Source of the DNA: Marinomonas shanghaiensis
GTDB taxonomy: Bacteria; Pseudomonadota; Gammaproteobacteria; Pseudomonadales; Marinomonadaceae
Direction: 5' to 3'
NCBI RefSeq assembly: GCF_003259175.1
Contig: NZ_QGOK01000023.1
Span: 21,036 to 85,035, forward strand
Length of the DNA: 64,000 bases
Position 1 is the first letter of the stretch; every line of letters begins with the position of its first letter. Shown here piece by piece: positions 1 to 7,079 of this stretch. A program made the translations under genes and the position numbers. The notes under the pieces were generated by a model. That model saw only the letters and a list, made by a program, of their open reading frames with translations. It searched no databases and had not been told where the DNA came from.

Positions 1-255
1 TATCGTATTGTCTATAAAAGTTCGGGGCTGGCGGGGCAACTTGCCGCCGTAGAAAGTGGATTGGCGGTCGCCGCCTTGACTCGTTGCAGCGTTCCCGCAG
101 GGCTGCCTATTTTACAAAATCTACCCGCTGAATACGATTTACCAAAATTAGCGGCCATGGACGTGGCAGTATTTCGTAGTAAAAGATCGGCAAAATCAGC
201 CGTGGTAGAGGCCATCAACGAGCAAATCATTCATACCCTTAAAGTCGATCGTTAA
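1..255 (+). CDS. LysR-family regulator, C-terminal fragment (cut by window edge)
   Basis: The reading frame is open from base 1 and ends at TAA 253-255, so only the last 84 residues are present. The residues resemble the second half of a LysR effector-binding domain: a run around AAVESGLAVAALTRCSVP matches the usual 'V..GLG.A.LP' strand-loop, followed by a segment beginning LPILQ and a terminal amphipathic helix. The DNA-binding half lies outside the window, so target and effector cannot be named. It converges on the Bcr/CflA exporter gene with a 30-base gap. The family call is inference from a short fragment. Confidence 0.6.
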   Translation, partial: YRIVYKSSGLAGQLAAVESGLAVAALTRCSVPAGLPILQNLPAEYDLPKLAAMDVAVFRSKRSAKSAVVEAINEQIIHTLKVDR

Positions 256-285
256 CACCCACTGTTCTCTTGAATAAAACGTCTG

Positions 286-1530
286 TTAAGCCGCATCAGA
301 GGCTCGACTAAACCGATGTCCATATCTCAGCATGACTAAGGCAATCATAGAAAAAAGAGCAAAACTACAGGCCAAAGGAATCACCGTAAAGTTATAGAAC
401 TGCCCTGCGATGGTTGCTAACACGATAGCAATCAAACTGGATAAGGACGAGATCAATGATGCTCCAAGACCCGCCACGGCTCCCAATGGTTCCATCGCCA
501 TGGCGTTCACATTACCAAATACCATGCCGAGGCAAGAAAACATCACCATACCCAGCGCCATGAAAAAAACAAAAGGCGGTACACCCGAAAAAAATACCGC
601 CACAACCAAAAGAACAAACGCCGTCGAACACATCACACTTAACGCGCCAACCACACAGCGCAACATACCCACTCGCAGGACAATTTTGCCATTTGAAAAA
701 TTGATAACAGAAGACCCTATCGCCAGCATGCCAAAAAACAAAGGAAAACGGTCGCCCGTGTTATAAACATCCTGAAAAATAGACTGTGCCGTACTTATGT
801 ACAGCATCAGGGCACCAAAAATACAACCTAACAAAACGGTAAACGCCATCACATCTCGACGGCTCAATATAAAACGCACATCCACCATTAAACGTTTTCT
901 ATTCAATGGGATACGGTTTTCTTTTGATAATGTTTCAGGTTGACGTAACAAGAGCCAACCACCAGCAACAGCGGCCTGTATCATTAACAAAGCAAAAATC
1001 CAGCGCCAATCGGCCACCTTAATCACCAACTGCCCCAATGAAGGCGCAAGCATGGGCACAAGAATAAACACCATCATAACAAAGGACATGATACGTGCCA
1101 TCGCTGCGCCCTTGTACAAGTCCCGAATCAAGGCGCGAGACGCAATTTTTGGCCCTGCAACGCCAAATCCTTGGATAATACGCCCCAGTAAAAACACCTC
1201 GATAGACGACGCCAATAGCGCAATCACAGAACCTACAATATAAATACTGATGCCAATTAAAATGCTTTTTTTACGACCTATCGCGTCCGACAACGGACCA
1301 AAAACGATCTCGCCAAACACCATACCCAGAATCATTGCCGAGACAATCCACTGAGTTTTCTGATAATCAATAATCGCCAAAGATTCAGCAATATTTGGAA
1401 ACGCTGGCAACATGGCATCCATACTCAACGCTGTCAGCGACATCATCAAAGCAAACAACGCCACCAGCTCTTTTTCGGCCAAACGCTTTACTGACGATCC
1501 AATGGGTTGTGGTGAATGAGAAAGCGACAT
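286..1530 (-). CDS. Bcr/CflA-family multidrug efflux MFS transporter
   Basis: This 414-residue inner-membrane protein has about twelve hydrophobic segments, typical of drug:H+ antiporters of the major facilitator superfamily. The N-terminal helix contains SMDAMLPAFPNIAESL, and loop 2-3 carries FGPLSDAIGRKKSILIG, the conserved MFS motif A in Bcr/CflA form. Helix 5 carries a long PMLAPSLGQLV stretch matching antiporter motif C. It should export small toxic compounds using the proton gradient; the substrate cannot be read from sequence. A purine-rich AAGGAAAAGG lies directly upstream of the ATG. It is transcribed alone. Confidence 0.85.
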   Translation of the reverse strand: MSLSHSPQPIGSSVKRLAEKELVALFALMMSLTALSMDAMLPAFPNIAESLAIIDYQKTQWIVSAMILGMVFGEIVFGPLSDAIGRKKSILIGISIYIVGSVIALLASSIEVFLLGRIIQGFGVAGPKIASRALIRDLYKGAAMARIMSFVMMVFILVPMLAPSLGQLVIKVADWRWIFALLMIQAAVAGGWLLLRQPETLSKENRIPLNRKRLMVDVRFILSRRDVMAFTVLLGCIFGALMLYISTAQSIFQDVYNTGDRFPLFFGMLAIGSSVINFSNGKIVLRVGMLRCVVGALSVMCSTAFVLLVVAVFFSGVPPFVFFMALGMVMFSCLGMVFGNVNAMAMEPLGAVAGLGASLISSLSSLIAIVLATIAGQFYNFTVIPLACSFALFSMIALVMLRYGHRFSRASDAA

Positions 1531-1593
1531 CCTTTTCCTTAACGACGAATAAAATGGATCAATAGTTTACTCGCCTATTCAAGTATCTCGCAA

Positions 1594-2952
1594 TTAATTA
1601 GATGGGGCTCTTACTAATAATTCCAGCACCGCGACTTTGACATCATGTACTAGCTCAGCTTCATCCACGCCCAGCACTTGGCCGTTTTCAACCACACGTT
1701 TACCATTCACAAAGCTGTGTTTAATCAGTGCTGGTTCACCACATAAGATTGGCGTTTCTAATGGGCTGTGTACACCCGAAAAGCGCGGTGCATCAAGGGA
1801 ATACAGCACCAAATCAGCAGCATAACCTTCGGCTATTTGCCCTGTTTTAAGCCCCAAAAGATCCGCGCCGTTTTGCGTGCCCCATTTAAGTACTTGCGAG
1901 ACATTCGTTGCTGAAGGCCCGCTATGGGTTCGATGTAATAGCCAAGCTAAATTCAACTCCTGCAACATAGAAGCACTTTCACTGGAGGCGGAGCCATCAA
2001 CGCCGAGGGTAATCGGAATGCCGGCTTTTTCCATCGCCAGCACTGGCGCAATACCACTGCCAAGGCGACAATTTGACGTAGGGCAATGGGCAATTCGCGT
2101 TTTCGTTTGCGCCAGTAATTCAATCGCATGAGCATCAGCTTGTACCAAGTGAGCGAACCACACATCGTCACCCAACCAATCACAATGGGCGGCATAGTCA
2201 ATGGCGCTCATGCCGAAGTTTTGTTGCGCCATTTGCTCATCGAAAGACACTTCCAATAAATGCGAATGACGTAGTAAATTGCGCTCTTTTGCCCACTGGG
2301 CGTAACTGCGTAAATCTTCGGCTGGCGAGGTGTGAACCAAGCTGGTCGGTGCAACAACCAAGCGTCGCATGCTGAATGAGCTGGCATCATGATAGCGTTT
2401 GTAGGAAGCATCAAGGCGATCCAATGACAAGGCCAATGACTCTGGAACGATGCCGCTGTCTTGCATGCCTTTATGACTGCCTTGTACCGTTGCGCCGCCA
2501 CGGCATAAAACCAATCGAATACCTAAATCTTCGGCCGCTCGCCAAACGGCGTCTTCCAACTCAGGCGATGTGCTCGCATGGTACAAATAATGATGGTCCG
2601 CACAGGTGGTCACGCCAGAGCGCAGCTGTTCATACAGGCCTAATTTCGCTGCAACATACATTAAATCTGGGGTGATTTGTGGCCAGAATCGATACGGCAC
2701 GCTTGCCAGCCATTCCCCTAAACTTTGGTTCAAACCAGCAGGCACGCCTTTTAGAATCGACTGGGCAAGATGATGGTGAGTGTTCACAAACCCGGGATAA
2801 ACCACACAGCCGGATGCGTCTATTAATTCATCGTCAGGTTCATAGTCTAATGTGGAGGAAATGGCGGCAATCACGCCATCTTTGATACGGATCTCTTGGG
2901 GAAGCTCATAACCTGCAACGGCTTTGGCTTGGCGAATCAAATACTGGGGCAT
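1594..2952 (-). CDS. amidohydrolase, 8-oxoguanine deaminase / AtzB-like
   Basis: This is a 452-residue cytosolic metal-dependent amidohydrolase. Residues 59-61 (HHH after GFVNT) form the first metal-binding His cluster. GVTTCADHHYLYH is the motif seen in 8-oxoguanine and isoxanthopterin deaminases, HSHLLEV supplies another ligand, and LGVDGSASSES carries the catalytic Asp. The probable reaction is hydrolytic deamination of an oxidised purine, with 8-oxoguanine giving urate and ammonia. I start it at the ATG at 2952 because AGGAG lies at the right spacing. An upstream start at 2994 would put a conserved leader hairpin inside the gene. It is divergent from the NMT1-type binding protein, and both share a riboswitch-like leader. 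Hydroxyatrazine- or guanine-type substrates are alternatives. Confidence 0.75.
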   Translation of the reverse strand: MPQYLIRQAKAVAGYELPQEIRIKDGVIAAISSTLDYEPDDELIDASGCVVYPGFVNTHHHLAQSILKGVPAGLNQSLGEWLASVPYRFWPQITPDLMYVAAKLGLYEQLRSGVTTCADHHYLYHASTSPELEDAVWRAAEDLGIRLVLCRGGATVQGSHKGMQDSGIVPESLALSLDRLDASYKRYHDASSFSMRRLVVAPTSLVHTSPAEDLRSYAQWAKERNLLRHSHLLEVSFDEQMAQQNFGMSAIDYAAHCDWLGDDVWFAHLVQADAHAIELLAQTKTRIAHCPTSNCRLGSGIAPVLAMEKAGIPITLGVDGSASSESASMLQELNLAWLLHRTHSGPSATNVSQVLKWGTQNGADLLGLKTGQIAEGYAADLVLYSLDAPRFSGVHSPLETPILCGEPALIKHSFVNGKRVVENGQVLGVDEAELVHDVKVAVLELLVRAPSN

Positions 2953-2956
2953 AACA

Positions 2957-2963
2957 CTCTCCT
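2957..2963 (-). promoter_or_regulatory. ribosome binding site that fixes the amidohydrolase start
   Basis: On the minus strand AGGAGAG precedes the ATG at 2952 by a few bases. It can pair with CTC and TCCT just upstream, the CTC being the 3' end of the outer stem of the leader hairpin. Closing the aptamer stem could therefore expose this site, meaning ligand would turn translation on. That mechanism is inference from the overlap. Confidence 0.5.
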
Positions 2964-2974
2964 TTTTTAGGAAA

Positions 2975-3013
2975 GAGCAATGTCCAGGCCGCAAGGCTTA
3001 ACCGCTTCTACTC
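2975..3013 (-). ncRNA. candidate NMT1-type (xanthine/urate) riboswitch leader, copy 1
   Basis: Read on the minus strand, this leader of the amidohydrolase gene begins GAGTAGAAGCGGT and ends GGACATTGCTC. GAGTA pairs with TTGCTC (one wobble) to form an outer stem. A short GCC/GGC hairpin forms the inner stem. The unpaired GAAGCGGT and GGACA form an asymmetric internal loop. Copy 2, in front of the divergent gene, keeps the outer stem and internal loop but has an entirely different inner stem. NMT1 RNAs are known as small one-hairpin xanthine/urate aptamers beside NMT1-type genes. Assigning this element to that class is inference from architecture and context. Confidence 0.5.
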
Positions 3014-3268
3014 TTTATTTCACACACAATTTAACCAGATCAACAAGCAAACCCTGTACCAGTCTATGCAACGGCAATAAACACACAGCAAGCGTTAAGC
3101 AATCATGGTATTTGGCATCGTATTTATGGTGCAACAAGGCCACCATTCGCCCACTTCAAGTGCATAACCAAGAACAAAAAGCCGCATAACGGCTGAATTT
3201 ATAGACAAGTGTATTTGGCCTGCTTGTTGCTTAATCATAAGTAGCGCAAATAGTTTGCGCGACGCAAT

Positions 3269-3323
3269 GAGTAGAAGCGGTCAAATTTGGTCGAGTTCAA
3301 TACACCAAATTCGGGCATTGCTC
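3269..3323 (+). ncRNA. candidate NMT1-type (xanthine/urate) riboswitch leader, copy 2
   Basis: The element begins GAGTAGAAGCGGT and ends CGGGCATTGCTC, matching copy 1 on the opposite strand at both ends. The inner stem is a perfect seven-pair AATTTGG/CCAAATT with a long loop, unrelated in sequence to the inner stem of copy 1. A conserved loop with a freely changing but still paired stem is what a structured RNA shows. It lies about 185 bases upstream of the NMT1-family binding-protein start, so it must act at a distance or through the intervening segment at 3346-3419. Confidence 0.5.
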
Positions 3324-3345
3324 ACTGCCTTATCGACAACCCAAA

Positions 3346-3419
3346 GAGGATGTCGAAAGGGAAGTGACAGCCGTTTCAATCTAACTCGACTGTGTACCCA
3401 GCCCTCTCGCTCTTTCCTC
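3346..3419 (+). ncRNA. second foldable leader segment before the NMT1-type gene
   Basis: GAGGA 3346-3350 pairs with TCCTC 3415-3419. CGAAAGGG 3354-3361 pairs with CCCTCTCG 3402-3409 with one mismatch. ACAG 3367-3370 pairs with CTGT 3390-3393. This gives three nested helices separated by asymmetric loops. It may be the expression platform of the upstream hairpin or a separate element. No uridine run follows, so it is not a simple terminator. Confidence 0.35.
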
Positions 3420-3507
3420 ATCTGATTTTCTTTGTGGTTGTTTCAGTGACCGAATTTGGCTTACCTAAAGCGCTAAGTCGAATCTATTAAGAAGACTGGA
3501 GAAGACA

Positions 3508-4521
3508 ATGAACATCACCCGTAACGTATCTCTATTGCGTACCCTATGCCTAGCTGGGGCCGTGGCATGGACCACATTCAATGCCAGTGCCGTATTGGCC
3601 GCAGATAAAGTAAGATTTCAACTAGACTGGCTACCGGGAGGCGACAAAGCGCCCGTTTACGTTGGCATCAAAAAAGGGTTTTTTGAAGACGCTGATTTAG
3701 ACGTCACCGTTGCCAGCGGTCGAGGCTCTAATGATTCAATTAGCAAACTGGCCACAAGCAATGCCGACATAGGTTTATCTGATTTAGTGGCACTATTGAT
3801 GGCCAAAGCGCAAAATGATGTCCCCGTTTCCGCCGTTTATTCTGTCTTCAGCAAAGCACCCCATGCTTTCTTTGTCCCTGCTGACGCAAACATTAACAGC
3901 GTTAAAGACGTCACTGGAAAACGCATCGCTACCTCGCCTTATACCTCATCAAACGTATTTTTACCGCTCTTACTGGAAGTCAACGGTGTCGATCCAGACA
4001 GTATAAAACTGATCAAAGCAGACGCGGGGGCGCTTAATCCTATGTTGCTCTCAGGCAATGTTGATGTCGTGATTTCATGGGTAACCGATACAGTAATTTA
4101 CCAACAACAAGCCAAAAGCGCAGGCAAGACCTTGCAGGTATTGCCTTGGTACGATGCTGGATTAGAGTTTTATTCCACCTCTGTCATTGCCTCGAATCGC
4201 TTTATTAATGAACACCCAGACGTGACCAAACGCTTTGTTGCAGCGTATAAAAAAGCCATTGAATACACTTGGGCGCACCCTGAGGAAAGCGGACAAATCG
4301 TTCATGACATGGTGCCTGAAGTCGACGCCAGCACCGCGACAGATACTATTAATTCCATTAAATCTCTAGTCTATAACGCCGTCAGCGACCAAGATGGCTA
4401 CGGTGCATTTACTAAAGAGCGACTCGCTACCACATGGCAGTGGACCGCCAAAGCGCAAAATATCCCAATCAACAGCTTTGATCCAGAAAGCGCGGTTAAT
4501 CGTCAGTTTACTCCTCAATAA
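3508..4521 (+). CDS. NMT1/THI5-family ABC transporter periplasmic binding protein
   Basis: This 337-residue secreted protein has a signal peptide of about 31 residues (hydrophobic core, then ASAVLA before ADKV). The mature part opens with VRFQLDWLPGGDKAPVYVGIKKGFF, the hallmark of NMT1/SsuA/ThiY-type proteins that bind small nitrogen-containing organics. ADIGLSDLVALLMAK and the GKRIATSPYTSSN turn fit the two-lobed fold. No permease or ATPase gene follows, so the transporter partners must be elsewhere. The divergent deaminase and shared leader suggest a purine or purine-derived ligand, by inference. A GGAG lies upstream of the ATG. Confidence 0.85.
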   Translation: MNITRNVSLLRTLCLAGAVAWTTFNASAVLAADKVRFQLDWLPGGDKAPVYVGIKKGFFEDADLDVTVASGRGSNDSISKLATSNADIGLSDLVALLMAKAQNDVPVSAVYSVFSKAPHAFFVPADANINSVKDVTGKRIATSPYTSSNVFLPLLLEVNGVDPDSIKLIKADAGALNPMLLSGNVDVVISWVTDTVIYQQQAKSAGKTLQVLPWYDAGLEFYSTSVIASNRFINEHPDVTKRFVAAYKKAIEYTWAHPEESGQIVHDMVPEVDASTATDTINSIKSLVYNAVSDQDGYGAFTKERLATTWQWTAKAQNIPINSFDPESAVNRQFTPQ

Positions 4522-4536
4522 ACACCGCGTTTTGTA

Positions 4537-4571
4537 CCCGTTAAAAATCTAAACTGAAGGTTTTTAACGGG
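4537..4571 (+). terminator. inverted repeat after the NMT1-type gene
   Basis: A perfect 11-base inverted repeat, CCCGTTAAAAA (4537-4547) and its complement (4561-4571), with a 13-base loop lies 15 bases after the stop codon. It lacks a long T run on the plus strand, so termination is probable but may be weak. Confidence 0.45.
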
Positions 4572-4770
4572 TTTCAGGCTCAAATAAAAATTAACCTAAA
4601 GATGCCTCTTTCCATCGGATCACTCCAGCTTAGATCACACCTTTAACTCCTCGGGTTGTTTCGGACTATTGTTAAATATCTTAGGGCTTTACTATCTCAT
4701 CCGAGTATAAGTAATCTCAGAGCCTGCGGCCCAATTTATTTAATTATGTTCCATCATGATATTAATGCTT

Positions 4771-5775
4771 TCATTCGTCATTTGAACGGTATTTAAGTTT
4801 GTACTCTAATGCTTGCAATTCGGCGTCATCGGCTTGGTCGGCCGCTAACCTTTCTTGTTGTTTACGGCGCAGATCAAAGTCAGCATACCTTTCGTTAGTC
4901 GAGTGCTCCATTTGCGCATGGCTGATTGAGCCAGCATCCGCTAATAATGGAAAACCATTGCTACTAATAATCTCGCCAACACGTGTTTGCCAAAACGCCA
5001 TACGCGTTTCCATACGACTCTTGGCACGTAACTCAGCGGTTTCTAAAAAGATCACCACGAGCCGATTTAGCGTGTCTATTTCATCTTCATTCAAATAGTT
5101 TTTAGCAATTAAAATATCTTGCTTACGTACTTTATCGCCTTTCCAACTGAGTAATCCAAAATGGCCATCATCAGGATTAGCGCGGGCACAAATCAGCTCG
5201 GCGGCGGTCTGTTGTGTTACCGCATAAATCAATAGATTTTGCACCATGGCGAAAAACTGTTGAGTGTTTTTATCACTCTTATCGTAATCGCTGCTAAGAG
5301 CAAACAACTCACGTACTTTTTGGTAAAAACGTTTTTCTGAAGCACGAATATCACGGATGCGCGCCAACATCTCATCAAAATAATCGGGGCGACCATCGGG
5401 ATTTTTCAAACGCTCGTCATCCATTACGAAGCCCTTATGTAAATACTCGCTCAGTACGGTACTCGCCCAGCGACGAAACTGCACACCACGCGGAGAACGC
5501 ACTCTATAACCCACAGCCAAAATAGCATCTAGGTTGTAGTGTACAACCTTATATTTTTTGCCATCAGAAGCAGTTGTCAACCATTGGTTGACAACTGCTT
5601 CTTGGACCAACTCCCCATCAACAAAAATCGCTTTAAGATGCTTAGCTACATTTTGTTTAGAGGTGAGAAAAAGCTCAGCCATGTCCAGCTGACTGAGCCA
5701 GACCGTGCCGCTATCTGCTCGCAGTTGAATCCGGTTTTTTCCGTCTTCTGTGGTATATAAGATCAGTTCATTCAT
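4771..5775 (-). CDS. rhuM: RhuM-family protein
   Basis: This 334-residue soluble protein matches the RhuM family, named from a Salmonella pathogenicity-island gene and common in genomic islands. Visible family features are the N-terminal IQLRADSGTVWLSQLDMAELF helix-turn-helix-like segment (about residues 16-36), the YNLDAILAVGYRVRSPRGVQFRRWA block (about 80-105), and a C-terminal helical region rich in E, R and K. Biochemical function is not established; the N-terminal part resembles DNA-binding Bro/KilA-type modules. It stands alone between two noncoding gaps. The gene contains two perfect inverted repeats (5531-5549 and 5566-5602), unusual inside a coding sequence. Confidence 0.85.
   Translation of the reverse strand: MNELILYTTEDGKNRIQLRADSGTVWLSQLDMAELFLTSKQNVAKHLKAIFVDGELVQEAVVNQWLTTASDGKKYKVVHYNLDAILAVGYRVRSPRGVQFRRWASTVLSEYLHKGFVMDDERLKNPDGRPDYFDEMLARIRDIRASEKRFYQKVRELFALSSDYDKSDKNTQQFFAMVQNLLIYAVTQQTAAELICARANPDDGHFGLLSWKGDKVRKQDILIAKNYLNEDEIDTLNRLVVIFLETAELRAKSRMETRMAFWQTRVGEIISSNGFPLLADAGSISHAQMEHSTNERYADFDLRRKQQERLAADQADDAELQALEYKLKYRSNDE
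5566..5602. repeat. perfect 37-base palindrome inside rhuM
   Basis: Eighteen bases (5566-5583) are the exact reverse complement of 5585-5602, with a single central base. The segment codes for residues of rhuM between its two best conserved blocks. A smaller perfect repeat, AGGTTGTA / TACAACCT with a three-base loop, lies at 5531-5549. Confidence 0.9.
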
Positions 5776-6042
5776 GCATTGATTTCCTTATCAGAATTTA
5801 AGTGAGTGAGTATGCATAACAGCCATACTATGCGGCGCCTTTTGGACTGATCATTTTAGGTATGCAACAACCTTTCATTTAATTTAATTTATCAAAATAT
5901 ATTTTTCTTGGAAGGTTGCAGAGAATAGGGGAAAGTAGAGGAACTCTCAACCAAATCGGTCCAATCAAACCAGTCCAAGCGCTTATGCAACACTTAATAT
6001 TAGAGTAAGATATGACCACTAAAAATAACAATAGAGGTCGAT

Positions 6043-6993
6043 ATGGACATAGGTCTGGCCAAGCATTTAAAGCTGACTCAACTGCGCTTAATTTCGGTCA
6101 TTGCCGAGCACGGTCAGCTGGGTATTGCCGCTGATGAAATGGCGATGACGCAGCCTGCGGCGTCGCGTATGTTGAGTGAAATAGAGCAAACCATTGGTAC
6201 GCGTTTGTTCATTCGTCACGCCAAAGGCATGGAGCCGACACTGGTTGGTCAAGCTGTGGCACGTCGGGCCCATAATTTATTGGTTGAGCTGCGAGATCTT
6301 GCCCGAGAAGTGGGCGAACTAAAAGAAGGTGGCGGCGGAACCACCTCAATTGGCGCGGTAACCGGCGCGGCCGTCGGTTTTGTGATTCCCGCCATTCAAC
6401 AATTACGCGCCATCGCACCGAAGGCCGAAATTGATATCAACGTTGATACCAGTGATATTTTAGTACGAGACTTGATCGCTGGGCACAATGATTTTGTCTT
6501 GGCGCGCATCCCCAAACAATACGACGCCAATGAATTTGAGATTTACCCTGCACGAACGGAATCGGTCACACTCGTGGTGCGTAAAGAGCACCCATTAGCC
6601 AATCTTGATAAAGTCCGCGTCAAAGACCTCGCTCATTTTGAATGGGTGATGCAATCTCATCGCGCCCCCATTCGCGAGGCTGTCGAAGCGGCTTTTATGG
6701 AAGAACGCGCGGAACTGCCCTTAAGCATTACCAACAGCACCTCTTTATTGGCATTAATTGCAATTCTAGTGTCTTCCAACGCGATTGCGCCGATGGCGAG
6801 AGAGGTCAGTGATTTACTGGTCGGTCATAAAGTAAAAGCCGACCTCAAAACACTGAAATTGGACAAAAAAATTGTCATGAGCCCGTATTATTTATTGCAA
6901 ATGCGCGGCCGTCAGCTATCGCCTCTTGCCAATCAACTTAAACGCTTGGTGTTGGCGGAGCTGGAGCAAAAACCCATAAAAAGCGAGGCATAA
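6043..6993 (+). CDS. gbpR: LysR-family regulator, GbpR type (sugar-utilisation activator)
   Basis: The protein has 316 residues. The N-terminal winged helix-turn-helix spans about residues 9-67 (LKLTQLRLISVIAEHGQLGIAADEM, then TQPAASRMLSEIEQTIG and RLFIRH). The effector domain follows from about residue 95 and includes the VTLVVRKEHPLA strand. It resembles GbpR, the LysR regulator beside chvE in Agrobacterium and Azospirillum, which activates the sugar-binding protein in response to arabinose, galactose or fucose. Its position, converging on the chvE-ggu catabolic operon, supports control of that operon. A dyad beside the chvE promoter is a candidate target. Confidence 0.75.
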   Translation: MDIGLAKHLKLTQLRLISVIAEHGQLGIAADEMAMTQPAASRMLSEIEQTIGTRLFIRHAKGMEPTLVGQAVARRAHNLLVELRDLAREVGELKEGGGGTTSIGAVTGAAVGFVIPAIQQLRAIAPKAEIDINVDTSDILVRDLIAGHNDFVLARIPKQYDANEFEIYPARTESVTLVVRKEHPLANLDKVRVKDLAHFEWVMQSHRAPIREAVEAAFMEERAELPLSITNSTSLLALIAILVSSNAIAPMAREVSDLLVGHKVKADLKTLKLDKKIVMSPYYLLQMRGRQLSPLANQLKRLVLAELEQKPIKSEA

Positions 6994-6997
6994 AAAA

Positions 6998-7030
6998 AGC
7001 GAGTCGGTTGCTTTCAAAACCGAACTCGCT
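6998..7030 (-). terminator. terminator of the chvE-to-dehydrogenase operon
   Basis: AGCGAGTCGGTT (6998-7009) pairs with AACCG-A-ACTCGCT (to 7030) with one bulge. On the minus strand it is followed by a run of seven T residues. It sits 50 bases after the aldehyde dehydrogenase stop and just past the gbpR stop, so it ends the minus-strand operon and may slow convergent transcription. Confidence 0.75.
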
Positions 7031-7079
7031 AAAACCCGCCTTGGGCTTCTTAACGGAAAGTCATGTCTCAATCTACACG

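Larger units (their letters stand above)
2953..3507. other. divergent intergenic region with both leaders and promoters
   Basis: This 555-base gap separates the amidohydrolase and binding-protein genes. It holds leader hairpins at 2975-3013 (minus) and 3269-3323 (plus) and a further foldable segment at 3346-3419. The AT-rich part between about 3010 and 3260 must hold the two promoters, but I cannot choose -35/-10 boxes with confidence. No convincing gene is present. Confidence 0.6.
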
